From positions 1 through 10,834 of the forward strand of contig JABFRZ010000262.1 of assembly GCA_013140785.1 (NCBI GenBank): 10,834 nt of DNA, written 5' to 3'. The notes under the pieces were generated by a model that saw nothing but the letters and a program-made list of their open reading frames with translations, was not told the DNA's origin and made no database searches. The stretch's first letter is position 1, and each line of letters begins with the position of its first letter. The translations under genes and the position numbers were made by a program. Origin of the DNA: Planctomycetota bacterium. Lineage in GTDB: Bacteria > Planctomycetota > UBA1135 > GCA-002686595. Of the stretch, positions 1 through 6,659 are shown piece by piece.

Positions 1-1128
1 AACGAGGTCATCGTCGTGCCCGACGAGGCCTCGAACGCGCTGCTGGTGGCGGCCAACAAGACGCGCTACCTGGAGGTGTTGGAGCTCATCCGCCAGCTCG
101 ACCGGCGCCAGGACCAGGTGCTGATCGAGAGTGCCCTGATCGAGCTCACCGGCTCCGACTTCCGCGACATCGGGGTCGAGTGGGCGCTCGGCGACGTGAC
201 CGGCGATGGCGGCTTCGGCGTGACCGGCTTCGGCTTTTCGAACATCAACCTCGAAACCGGCCTGCGCACCCCGACGCCGCCCACGGGCGGACTCGTGGCG
301 GGCATCCTGTCGGGCAACGACGTGAACCTGCCGATCCTGCTGTCGGCCGTATCGCGCACGACGGGCGCGAACGTGCTCAACGTGCCCAGCGTCCTGGTCA
401 ACAACAACGGCTCGGCCAAGGTCGTGACGCTCGACGAGCAGCCCACCACGACAGTCACGGCCCCCGGCGGCGGCGGGCAAACGCAACGGAACTTCTCGGG
501 CTACCAGAGCGCGGGCATCACGCTCGAGATCTCGCCCTCGATCAGCGCCAGTCGCTACCTGCGCCTCGACATCTCGCTGGTGGTCTCGAACTTCACGGGT
601 TCGTTCGACGCCAGCTCGGACGTTCCCCCGCCCAAGGTGACGCGCGAGATGAGCACGACCGTCAACATCCCGGACGGCGACACGATGGTGATCGGCGGCG
701 TGATCTCCGATTCCCAGCAGAAGACGCGTCAGGGCGTGCCGTGGCTCGCCAACTTGCCGCTGGTCGGGGCGCTGTTCCGCCACGACTCCGACACGGACGC
801 GCGCACCACGCTGTACTTCTTCGTCACGCCGCACATCCTGCGCGACCCGGACTTCGCCGACCTGGCCGAGATCAGCTACCAGAAGAAGCTCTCGGCGGCC
901 GAGATCGTGGGCAAGGACCGCCTGCGCATGGTCGATCCCGACTTCGGCGCGAGCCAGAGCACGATCGACTTCGGCAGCTTCCAGATGCCGCGCGTGCGCG
1001 CCTCGGAGCGCGGCGAGATCGCGCCCGAGGAGCTCGGCCTCGACCCGCTGCGGCGCGAACAGCTCCTGCGCAAGGCGCGCGCGCTGGAAGAAGCACCCGT
1101 CGAGCCCGCGGCGGAGCCGGAGAAGTGA
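1..1128 (+). CDS. gspD: Type II secretion-type secretin, 5'-truncated
   Basis: Outer-membrane secretin, the ring that lets folded proteins (type II secretion) or pili leave the cell. The frame is open from base 1, so the start lies left of the window; the GTG at base 16 is only an internal codon. The visible 375 codons begin in the last N-domain (VVPDEASNALLVAAN, codons 6-20; then QVLIESALIEL). The secretin barrel domain follows to about codon 285. It includes the gate-region stretch NVPSVLVNNNGSAKV and the hallmark VPWLANLPLVGALFRHD at about codon 246, followed by TTLYFFVTPHIL. The last roughly 85 residues are a charged tail ending in Glu/Pro/Ala, possibly a pilotin-binding region (inference). 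The GspD assignment rests on the N-domain and barrel style; PilQ or another secretin is the alternative. It ends before two hairpins and is probably not co-transcribed with the pho genes. Confidence 0.9.
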   Translation, partial: NEVIVVPDEASNALLVAANKTRYLEVLELIRQLDRRQDQVLIESALIELTGSDFRDIGVEWALGDVTGDGGFGVTGFGFSNINLETGLRTPTPPTGGLVAGILSGNDVNLPILLSAVSRTTGANVLNVPSVLVNNNGSAKVVTLDEQPTTTVTAPGGGGQTQRNFSGYQSAGITLEISPSISASRYLRLDISLVVSNFTGSFDASSDVPPPKVTREMSTTVNIPDGDTMVIGGVISDSQQKTRQGVPWLANLPLVGALFRHDSDTDARTTLYFFVTPHILRDPDFADLAEISYQKKLSAAEIVGKDRLRMVDPDFGASQSTIDFGSFQMPRVRASERGEIAPEELGLDPLRREQLLRKARALEEAPVEPAAEPEK

Positions 1129-1134
1129 GGCGCG

Positions 1135-1161
1135 GGGGGCGCCGCCCCCGGGGTCTTCGTT
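1135..1161 (+). terminator. Hairpin after the secretin gene, possible terminator
   Basis: GGGGGC (1135-1140) pairs with GCCCCC (1144-1149) around a 3-nt loop. Four G and the pyrimidine-rich TCTTCGTT follow, starting 6 nt after the secretin stop codon. The stem is strong but the T-tract is interrupted, so intrinsic termination is plausible rather than certain. Confidence 0.45.
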
Positions 1162-1171
1162 GGGGTGGCCT

Positions 1172-1195
1172 TGTCGGCGGCCGCGCGCGCCGACA
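1172..1195 (+). repeat. Second hairpin in the secretin-phoB gap
   Basis: TGTCGGCG (1172-1179) and CGCCGACA (1188-1195) form a perfect 8-bp stem with an 8-nt GC loop. The sequence CTTTT lies 9-14 nt further on. It may back up the first hairpin in insulating phoB from the secretin operon. The remainder of the gap holds the Pho-box-like site at 1227-1244; I see no convincing sigma-70 promoter. Confidence 0.35.
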
Positions 1196-1226
1196 CCACG
1201 CGGCCTTTTCAGGCTCTGGAGCCAGC

Positions 1227-1244
1227 CTTGACCAGTCCTTGATG
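1227..1244 (+). promoter_or_regulatory. Pho-box-like tandem repeat upstream of phoB
   Basis: Two 7-bp half-sites, CTTGACC (1227-1233) and CTTGATG (1238-1244), are separated by AGTC, giving an 11-bp period. This is the geometry of PhoB-family sites, where one winged-helix monomer binds each half. The same pattern, CTTGASC-N4-CTTNATG, precedes the porin and pstS genes; 12 of 18 positions are identical in all three. The site ends 39 nt before the phoB start codon, which suggests autoregulation. Seen directly: the repeat and its recurrence. Inferred: binding by PhoB. Confidence 0.6.
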
Positions 1245-1283
1245 TAATCGTGGTCTGGTTCTCGCTCGCGAGGCCCCGCCTTA

Positions 1284-1973
<690 letters not shown>

Positions 1974-2020
1974 TATCCAGAACCCTGCGCCGGCCATGAC
2001 TCCTTCGCCATAACGCCACC

Positions 2021-3841
2021 ATGGCCGCCAGAGGTCCGTTCGGGTCGGGGCTGCTGGGCTCACGCTTCTTCTGGAATCTGCTGGCCTCGTACGCGGCGCT
2101 CTTGCTCGTGACCGGCGTGTTGGTCGGGTGGCAGGTGCAGAGCCGGCTCGAGGCGAGCCTCTTGCGCGAGCTGGAAGAGACGCTGCGCCGCGACTGCGAA
2201 ATGCTGGCGCCGCTCGCGAGCGAGGCGTTGCGCGGCGACGTGCCGGCGAGCCTGGCGGCGGAGCTCGAACGCCTCAGTCGCGCGACGGGCTTGCGCACGA
2301 CCTTCGTCGCGGCGGATGGTCGCGTGGCGCTGGATTCGAGCGAGGACGCGCGCGCGATGGACGACCACTCCAGCCGCCCGGAGATCGTGCAGGCCCGCGC
2401 CGAGACCTTCGGGGGCGCGCGCCGCCGCTCGCACACGGTCGGCCTGGACATGCTGTACGTGGCCCGTCGCCTAAATGAGGGTGACAGCGAGGGCGACAGC
2501 GAAGGCGAGCGCGTGCTCGGCTTCGTGCGCGTGGCCCTGCCGGTCAGCCAGATCGAGGGCCAGCTCGCGTCCGCGCGACGCTCGGTAGTTCTCGGCACGG
2601 GCGCCGGCGTGTTGCTCGCGCTGGTCCTGGGCTTGGTTCTCTCGCAGCACTTCGTGCGCCCGATCGCGGCGATGAAGCGCACCGCGCAGGACCTCCTGGC
2701 CGGACGCTACGACAGCCGCGTGCGCGTCACCCGGCGCGACGAGCTCGGGCTGCTGGGCGAGACGCTCAACGCGCTCGGGGCCGAGACCACGCGCCGCATC
2801 GCGGCCCTGTCCCAGGAGGATGCGCAATTGCGCGCCGTGCTGGCCGGCATGATCGAGGGCGTCGTGGCCGTGGACGAGGCGGACCGCGTGGCCTTCATGA
2901 ACCAGGCCGCGCGCGTGCTCTTGCAGGTCGCGGAATCCGCGCCCGAGGGGATGGCGCTGTGGAAGCTCGCGCCCATCCGCGAGCTCGAGGGGCTGCTCGG
3001 CCGGGCGCGGACGAGCGGCGCGCCCGAGCGCAGCGAGGTGGAGCTCTTCCGCGGCGGCAAGGAGCTCGTTTTCCAGGCGCACGCCAGTCCCTTCCAGGGC
3101 GGCGGCAAGGCGGGCTTCGTGCTGGTGCTGCACGACATCACCGAGCTGCGCCGGCTCGAGCGCGTGCGCCGCGACTTCGTGGCCAACGTCTCGCACGAGC
3201 TCAAGACGCCCCTGACCTCGATCCAGGGCTTCGTCGAGACGCTGCTCTCGGGCGCGCTCGAGGACAAGCAGAACAACGTGCGCTTCTTGAGGACCATCGA
3301 GGCCAACGTGAAGCGCCTGACCAGCCTGGTCACGGATCTCCTGAGCCTGGCGCGCATCGAGTCGGGCGCGCTCGAGGTGGAGAGCGCCGTGGTCGATTGG
3401 CGCGACGTGCTCGAGCAGGTCCTGCGCCTGCGCGAGCCGGCCCTGTTGGCGAAGGAGCTGATCCTCGAGGTGCGCGGGCGCGAGAAACCTGTGCGGGTGC
3501 GGGGTGACCGCGAGGCCATGACCCAGGTGCTCGACAACTTGATCGACAACGCCGTGCAGTACACGCCCCGGCTCGGGCGCGTGGTGGTGAGCCTCGCGAG
3601 CCGGGACGGACAAGGCTCGATCGCGATCGCGGACACGGGCATCGGCATTCCGAGCGCCGATCTCGATCGCATCTTCGAGCGCTTTTACCGCGTGGACAAG
3701 GCGCGTTCGCGCGCCGCGGGTGGCACGGGGCTCGGGCTGTCGATCGTGAAGAACCTGGTGCTGCGCATGCAGGGCGAGGTGACGGTCTCGAGCGTCGAGG
3801 GTCGGGGTTCGACCTTCACCGTGCTGCTGCCGCTGGGTTGA
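2021..3841 (+). CDS. phoR: PhoR-like sensor histidine kinase
   Basis: Inner-membrane histidine kinase of 606 aa, partner of the response regulator 47 nt upstream. Order of parts: membrane segment about residues 16-37; extracytoplasmic sensor region about 38-188; second membrane segment about 190-209; HAMP about 210-262; PAS domain about 268-375; dimerisation/phosphotransfer domain with H392 in VSHELKTPLTSI; ATPase domain with N-box N510 (NLIDNAVQYT), G1 box DTGIGIP starting at D538 and G2 box GTGLGLSI starting at G568. All catalytic motifs are intact. At about 430 aa, E. coli PhoR is shorter and lacks a large periplasmic sensor; this longer form resembles PhoR of Bacillus and many other phyla. 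A short GDSEGDSEGE repeat sits at residues 154-163 of the sensor region. ATG 2021 lacks a clear Shine-Dalgarno sequence; a five-codon ATG-to-TAA frame at 1996-2013 precedes it. Specificity for phosphate is inferred from context. Confidence 0.9.
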   Translation: MAARGPFGSGLLGSRFFWNLLASYAALLLVTGVLVGWQVQSRLEASLLRELEETLRRDCEMLAPLASEALRGDVPASLAAELERLSRATGLRTTFVAADGRVALDSSEDARAMDDHSSRPEIVQARAETFGGARRRSHTVGLDMLYVARRLNEGDSEGDSEGERVLGFVRVALPVSQIEGQLASARRSVVLGTGAGVLLALVLGLVLSQHFVRPIAAMKRTAQDLLAGRYDSRVRVTRRDELGLLGETLNALGAETTRRIAALSQEDAQLRAVLAGMIEGVVAVDEADRVAFMNQAARVLLQVAESAPEGMALWKLAPIRELEGLLGRARTSGAPERSEVELFRGGKELVFQAHASPFQGGGKAGFVLVLHDITELRRLERVRRDFVANVSHELKTPLTSIQGFVETLLSGALEDKQNNVRFLRTIEANVKRLTSLVTDLLSLARIESGALEVESAVVDWRDVLEQVLRLREPALLAKELILEVRGREKPVRVRGDREAMTQVLDNLIDNAVQYTPRLGRVVVSLASRDGQGSIAIADTGIGIPSADLDRIFERFYRVDKARSRAAGGTGLGLSIVKNLVLRMQGEVTVSSVEGRGSTFTVLLPLG

Positions 3842-3885
3842 AGGCGCGGACTGCGCGCTTCGCTCCCGCGCGCGCCGGAAACGAA

Positions 3886-3915
3886 GCGGGCCGGCGGTCG
3901 CAACCGCCGGCCCGC
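3886..3915. terminator. Hairpin between convergent phoR and porin genes
   Basis: GCGGGCCGGCGGT (3886-3898) and ACCGCCGGCCCGC (3903-3915) form a perfect 13-bp stem with a 4-nt loop. It lies 44 nt after the phoR stop and 32 nt after the porin stop. Read on the minus strand the stem is followed by TTCGTTTCC, a partial T-tract, so it suits the porin transcript better than the phoR transcript. It may serve both. Confidence 0.7.
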
Positions 3916-3947
3916 GCCAGAACCCAGGCTCTCCAGATGCGCGGGGT

Positions 3948-5162
3948 CTACCAGTCCACCTGGAAGCGCATGAGCAAGAGGTTGGCGTCGTCGTCCACCG
4001 TGCCGTCTTCGAACTCGGAGTGCACGAGGTCGAGCATGACGCGCGTGTTCGGGTTCAGGTACCAGTTCACCCCGATGGTCGCATCGGTCATCTCGTCCGT
4101 GCTGGGGCCGTCGTCGAGGTCGAGGAAGGAGTAGCGCGCGGCCAGCTCCACCGCGCCACTGCCCGTGCCAAAGTTCTCGCTCGGCTTGATGCGATCGAAG
4201 GCTCCGGTCGTGTTCTTGTAGTTGCGGTGCTCGCCCGTCAGGAAGTAGCTCACCAGGAAATAGTAGGCCGAAAAGTCCGCGTCCGGTCCGCCGCTGCCGC
4301 CGCTCACGGCGGCCATCTGGTATTCGCTCTGGACCGAGAGCGGACCGCCGACCCAAGCGGCCTCGAGGCCCGTCAGCAGGGTCTCGTCCGCCACGAGCGT
4401 GCCGCTGTCGGCCGGCTGATTCAGGAGGTGCGCCTCGGGGCGCGAGCGGAAGCGCACCGAGCCGTCCGTGCGAAAGCTCGCCGCGGCGCCCAGGTGCACG
4501 AACTCCGCACCGTCTTCCGCCATGAGCGGTGTGCCCGTGACGCGCGCGGTGTAGCCGTACTCGCCATCGCCCGTGTTCTTGGCGAAGTTGTCGGTCGTGC
4601 GGAACACGCCCGCGGCCCAGGTCATGCTCTTCTCCTCGTTCTGGTCGAGGATCTGGAAGCCGCTGTTGCGCCCGGGCGTGAAGGTCTCGGTCAGACCGCG
4701 TTCCATGAAGGTGATGAAGCGCGCGCTGGTGAGCTGCTCCAGGCTGAACGGTTCCTTGAAGTGTCCGACCTTGAGCTCGCCGACGGCCGTGTCCTTCAGG
4801 GTCATGAAGACGTCCTTGAATTCGGTCGCGCCGGCCTGCGAGAAGTCGAACTCGGCTTTGAACCCGACCTGCTGGTAGAGCTCGCCCTCGACGTGGATGC
4901 GCCCGGCGCGGAACTCGGTGCCGTCCTCGAGCTCGGGCGTGGTGCCGGTCGCGTCGGTGTTGAAGGTGGCCTCGTCACCGTCGAACCAACCCCAGTCGTA
5001 GAACAGGCGCCCGCCGATCTTGGCGCTGACGTCGTCGGCCAACGAGAACTTGAACAGGCCAGAGTAGGGGTCTTCGCTGGGGGGTGTGCTGCCGCCGCCC
5101 GCGCCCAGCCCGAAGAGGCCGGTAAAGGCCAGCGCGCTCACAGAATGGAGGTGGATGTTCAT
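3948..5162 (-). CDS. Phosphate-selective porin, OprP/OprO family
   Basis: Outer-membrane beta-barrel porin of 404 aa. In the OprO/OprP family such trimeric channels pass phosphate or polyphosphate into the periplasm. The family opening is visible at about residues 37-60 (FKFSLADDVSAKIGGRLFYD), then repeated amphipathic strands with alternating aromatic and charged residues. The barrel motif VGHFKEPFSLEQLTSARFITFMERG is partly recognisable, as is the closing strand ending in the aromatic residue W404 (FQVDW), expected for barrel assembly. The first 24 residues are a hydrophobic Ala/Gly/Leu/Phe stretch without Lys or Arg, an unusual signal peptide. ATG 5160-5162 is the only usable start after an upstream in-frame stop, apart from an internal GTG at codon 8. 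The gene is divergent from pstS and convergent with phoR. A Pho-box-like site lies only 17 nt upstream. Family call is firm; ion selectivity is inferred from family and location. Confidence 0.87.
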   Translation of the reverse strand: MNIHLHSVSALAFTGLFGLGAGGGSTPPSEDPYSGLFKFSLADDVSAKIGGRLFYDWGWFDGDEATFNTDATGTTPELEDGTEFRAGRIHVEGELYQQVGFKAEFDFSQAGATEFKDVFMTLKDTAVGELKVGHFKEPFSLEQLTSARFITFMERGLTETFTPGRNSGFQILDQNEEKSMTWAAGVFRTTDNFAKNTGDGEYGYTARVTGTPLMAEDGAEFVHLGAAASFRTDGSVRFRSRPEAHLLNQPADSGTLVADETLLTGLEAAWVGGPLSVQSEYQMAAVSGGSGGPDADFSAYYFLVSYFLTGEHRNYKNTTGAFDRIKPSENFGTGSGAVELAARYSFLDLDDGPSTDEMTDATIGVNWYLNPNTRVMLDLVHSEFEDGTVDDDANLLLMRFQVDW

Positions 5163-5179
5163 TGGGTCCCAGTCGGTTT

Positions 5180-5197
5180 CATGAAGGGGTGCTCAAG
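5180..5197 (-). promoter_or_regulatory. Pho-box-like tandem repeat upstream of porin
   Basis: Read on the minus strand: CTTGAGC, ACCC, CTTCATG, an 11-bp-period pair matching the sites before phoB and pstS. With the next four bases it matches the pstS site at 16 of 22 positions. The orientation is toward the porin gene. It ends 17 nt before the annotated ATG, tight for a PhoB-type promoter in which the -10 lies about 10 nt beyond the box. Confidence 0.55.
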
Positions 5198-5293
5198 TCT
5201 TTCCGCACTCACGGAGTTCCAGGGAGCCTGACAGACGGCTCGGTCCGAGTCCACGGGCGTCCCTCAACTCTTGGTGTGGTCGATGGAGGCCGC

Positions 5294-5311
5294 CTTGAGC
5301 GTTTCTTTATG
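5294..5311 (+). promoter_or_regulatory. Pho-box-like tandem repeat upstream of pstS
   Basis: CTTGAGC (5294-5300), GTTT, CTTTATG (5305-5311). Looser 11-bp-phased continuations follow: GCTGACT at 5316 and CTTGAAG at 5327, so up to four half-sites may be present, as in strong Pho promoters. The core ends 101 nt before the pstS ATG, leaving room for a promoter and leader. No clear -10 hexamer is visible. The rest of the 5163-5412 gap holds the porin site, an 11-bp palindrome (CTCGGTCCGAG, 5239-5249), the stem-loop at 5321-5358 and the pstS ribosome site. Confidence 0.6.
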
Positions 5312-5320
5312 AAGCGCTGA

Positions 5321-5358
5321 CTTCGACTTGAAGGCCTGGGCTTCTAGTTGAGTCGAAG
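5321..5358 (+). repeat. Inverted repeat in the pstS leader
   Basis: CTTCGACT (5321-5328) and AGTCGAAG (5351-5358) are perfect inverted arms. Inside them GAAG (5330-5333) can pair with CTTC (5341-5344) around a 7-nt loop. It could be a leader stem-loop in pstS mRNA or a DNA site overlapping the outer Pho-box half-sites. It ends 54 nt before the start codon. Function unknown. Confidence 0.4.
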
Positions 5359-5400
5359 AACGAAACCCAGATCCGCCGCACGCGCTGCGGCCCCGCAGAC

Positions 5401-5407
5401 AAGGAGA
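5401..5407 (+). promoter_or_regulatory. Strong ribosome-binding site of pstS
   Basis: AAGGAGA, 5 nt before the ATG at 5413. It is the best Shine-Dalgarno sequence in the window and fixes the pstS start. It fits the high expression expected of a periplasmic binding protein compared with the weak sites before phoB, phoR and pstC. Confidence 0.8.
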
Positions 5408-5412
5408 ACCTG

Positions 5413-6426
5413 ATGGTAAAGACACTGGCTTCCTTCACCGGATTCGCCGCGGCGACGCTAGTCGCAGGTGCCGTCGCGAGCACCCAGAGCGTGCAGCTCG
5501 ATGCCAAGCTCCCCGCCTACAAAATCGTCCAGGGCGTGTCGGGCAGTCTGAAGAGCATCGGCTCTGACACCATGAACAACGAGATGGCGCTGTGGGCCGA
5601 GGGCTTCAAGCGCATGTATCCCAACGTCCAGATCGAGATCGAGGGCAAGGGCTCTTCGACCGCTCCGCCCGCGCTCGTCGCCGGCACCGCGCACTTCGGG
5701 CCGATGAGCCGCGCGATGAAGGAGAAGGAGATCGACGACTTCGAAAAGGCCTTCGGGTACAAGCCGGTCGGCCTGCCGACGAGCATCGACATGCTCGCGG
5801 TCTACGTACACAGGGACAATCCGCTCAAGGGGCTGAGCCTGCAGCAGGTCGACGCGATCTTCTCGAAGACGCGCAAGGGTGGGCACGCGCAGGAGCTCAA
5901 GACCTGGGGCGACCTGGGCTTGACGGGCGAGTGGGCCGACAAGCCGATCAGCCTCTACGGCCGCAACTCGGCCTCGGGCACCTACGGCTACTTCAAGGAG
6001 CACGCGCTCTTCAAGGGCGACTATCGCGACGACGTCAAGGAACAGCCGGGCAGCTCCTCGGTCGTGCAGGCCGTGGCCTCGGACCGCTATGCGATGGGCT
6101 ACTCGGGCATCGGCTACAAGACGGCCGACGTCAAGGCCGTGCCGCTCGCGGCCAATCCGGGCGAGACCTTCGTGGCGGCCGAGCCGGCCAACGCCTACTC
6201 GGGCGACTACCCGCTCGCGCGCTTCCTCTTCCTGTACGTCAACTTCAAGCCGAAGGGCGCGCTCGACCCGCTGCGGCGCGAGTTCGTGAAGTACGTCTTC
6301 AGCCAGCAGGGTCAGGGCGATGTGATCAAGGACGGCTACTACCCCGTCACGTTCGAGATCGCGGGCGAGGCCCTGGCCACCGTGGGTCTCGATACCGGTC
6401 CGGTCGAGGCCGGGAAATCCCTCTGA
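5413..6426 (+). CDS. pstS: Phosphate ABC transporter substrate-binding protein PstS
   Basis: Periplasmic phosphate-binding protein of 337 aa that delivers phosphate to the PstC/PstA permease. The signal peptide is MVKTLASFTG onward, with likely cleavage after A22 (GAVA then STQS). The phosphate-cradle motifs of the family are present: GSDTMNNEM at 50-58, GKGSSTAPPALVAGT at 78-92, FGPMSRAMKEKEI at 95-107 and RNSASGTYGYFKE at 184-196. The wording (GPMSR, WGDLGLTGEW, EQPGSSSVVQ, YSGIGYKTA) is that of the PstS type found in Pseudomonas, Vibrio and Shewanella rather than E. coli PstS. A strong ribosome site supports the start. The gene is divergent from the porin, has a Pho-box-like repeat upstream, and is followed by a hairpin and a repeat element before pstC. 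That arrangement could leave pstS more abundant than the permease genes. Confidence 0.95.
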   Translation: MVKTLASFTGFAAATLVAGAVASTQSVQLDAKLPAYKIVQGVSGSLKSIGSDTMNNEMALWAEGFKRMYPNVQIEIEGKGSSTAPPALVAGTAHFGPMSRAMKEKEIDDFEKAFGYKPVGLPTSIDMLAVYVHRDNPLKGLSLQQVDAIFSKTRKGGHAQELKTWGDLGLTGEWADKPISLYGRNSASGTYGYFKEHALFKGDYRDDVKEQPGSSSVVQAVASDRYAMGYSGIGYKTADVKAVPLAANPGETFVAAEPANAYSGDYPLARFLFLYVNFKPKGALDPLRREFVKYVFSQQGQGDVIKDGYYPVTFEIAGEALATVGLDTGPVEAGKSL

Positions 6427-6428
6427 CG

Positions 6429-6446
6429 CGCGCGTCGCGGCGCGCG
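6429..6446 (+). repeat. GC hairpin just after pstS
   Basis: CGCGCG (6429-6434) and CGCGCG (6441-6446) can pair around TCGCGG, 2 nt after the pstS stop codon. There is no T-tract. It may slow 3' decay or attenuate read-through into pstC; in such GC-rich sequence it may also be incidental. Confidence 0.25.
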
Positions 6447-6487
6447 GCTACGCCGCTCGCCAGTCGCGGGCGGCATCCATGGCGCCG

Positions 6488-6635
6488 CTAGTGTCCCTTC
6501 CCCGAAGTATCGCCAACAATCCGCCGCACTGAATCGCCGCTGGCGGCGTTGCGCCTCCTCCGAGTATTGCAGCGAATACGCGTCGTCGGCGCGCCTTGCC
6601 CGCGACGATCCATCACGGCGCATTGTTGGCACTAG
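6488..6635. repeat. 148-bp palindromic hairpin-rich element between pstS and pstC
   Basis: The ends are CTAGTG (6488-6493) and CACTAG (6630-6635). Just inside, GCCAACAATCCGCCG (6512-6526) is the inverted copy of CGGCGCATTGTTGGC (6616-6630) with one mismatch in 15. On the right the two motifs overlap by one base; on the left they are separated by 18 nt. The interior holds three more short inverted repeats: CGCCGC/GCGGCG (6535-6548), GTATT/AATAC (6564-6579) and CGTCG/CGACG (6581-6607). No protein with its own start fits it. The form suggests a dispersed non-autonomous repeat (REP- or MITE-like) or a structured mRNA element inside the pst operon. The terminal CACTAG supplies an in-frame stop 24 nt before the pstC ATG. 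Confidence 0.6.
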
Positions 6636-6659
6636 GCGAGCGGTCTCCGATCCGGAACC

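Noticed and set aside
180..1247. Plus-strand frame of about 355 codons overlapping the secretin gene.
   Set aside because: Arg/Gly/Ala-rich translation without motifs; the frame starting at base 1 encodes the secretin.
1228..1248. TTGACC followed by TGTAAT as a sigma-70 promoter for phoB.
   Set aside because: The spacing between them is only 9 nt, too short for a -35/-10 pair; the sequence is better read as the tandem repeat.
1996..2013. Five-codon frame (MTPSP) just before phoR.
   Set aside because: Too short to support as a leader peptide; no ribosome site and no attenuator structure seen nearby.
2471..3613. Open frame of about 380 codons on the minus strand within phoR.
   Set aside because: It covers exactly the kinase motifs of phoR on the other strand and has low-complexity composition; no ribosome site or family resemblance.
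4020..5231. Long open frame on the plus strand opposite the porin (about 403 codons).
   Set aside because: The minus-strand frame has clear OprP-family sequence and barrel pattern; the plus frame is Arg/Val/Ala/Glu-rich without recognisable motifs, as expected for the complement of GC-rich coding DNA.
5228..5239. Minus-strand CTGTCA near 5230 resembling an E. coli Pho half-site.
   Set aside because: No second matching half-site at 11-bp spacing and no counterpart before phoB; the CTTGASC-N4-CTTNATG motif explains the region better.
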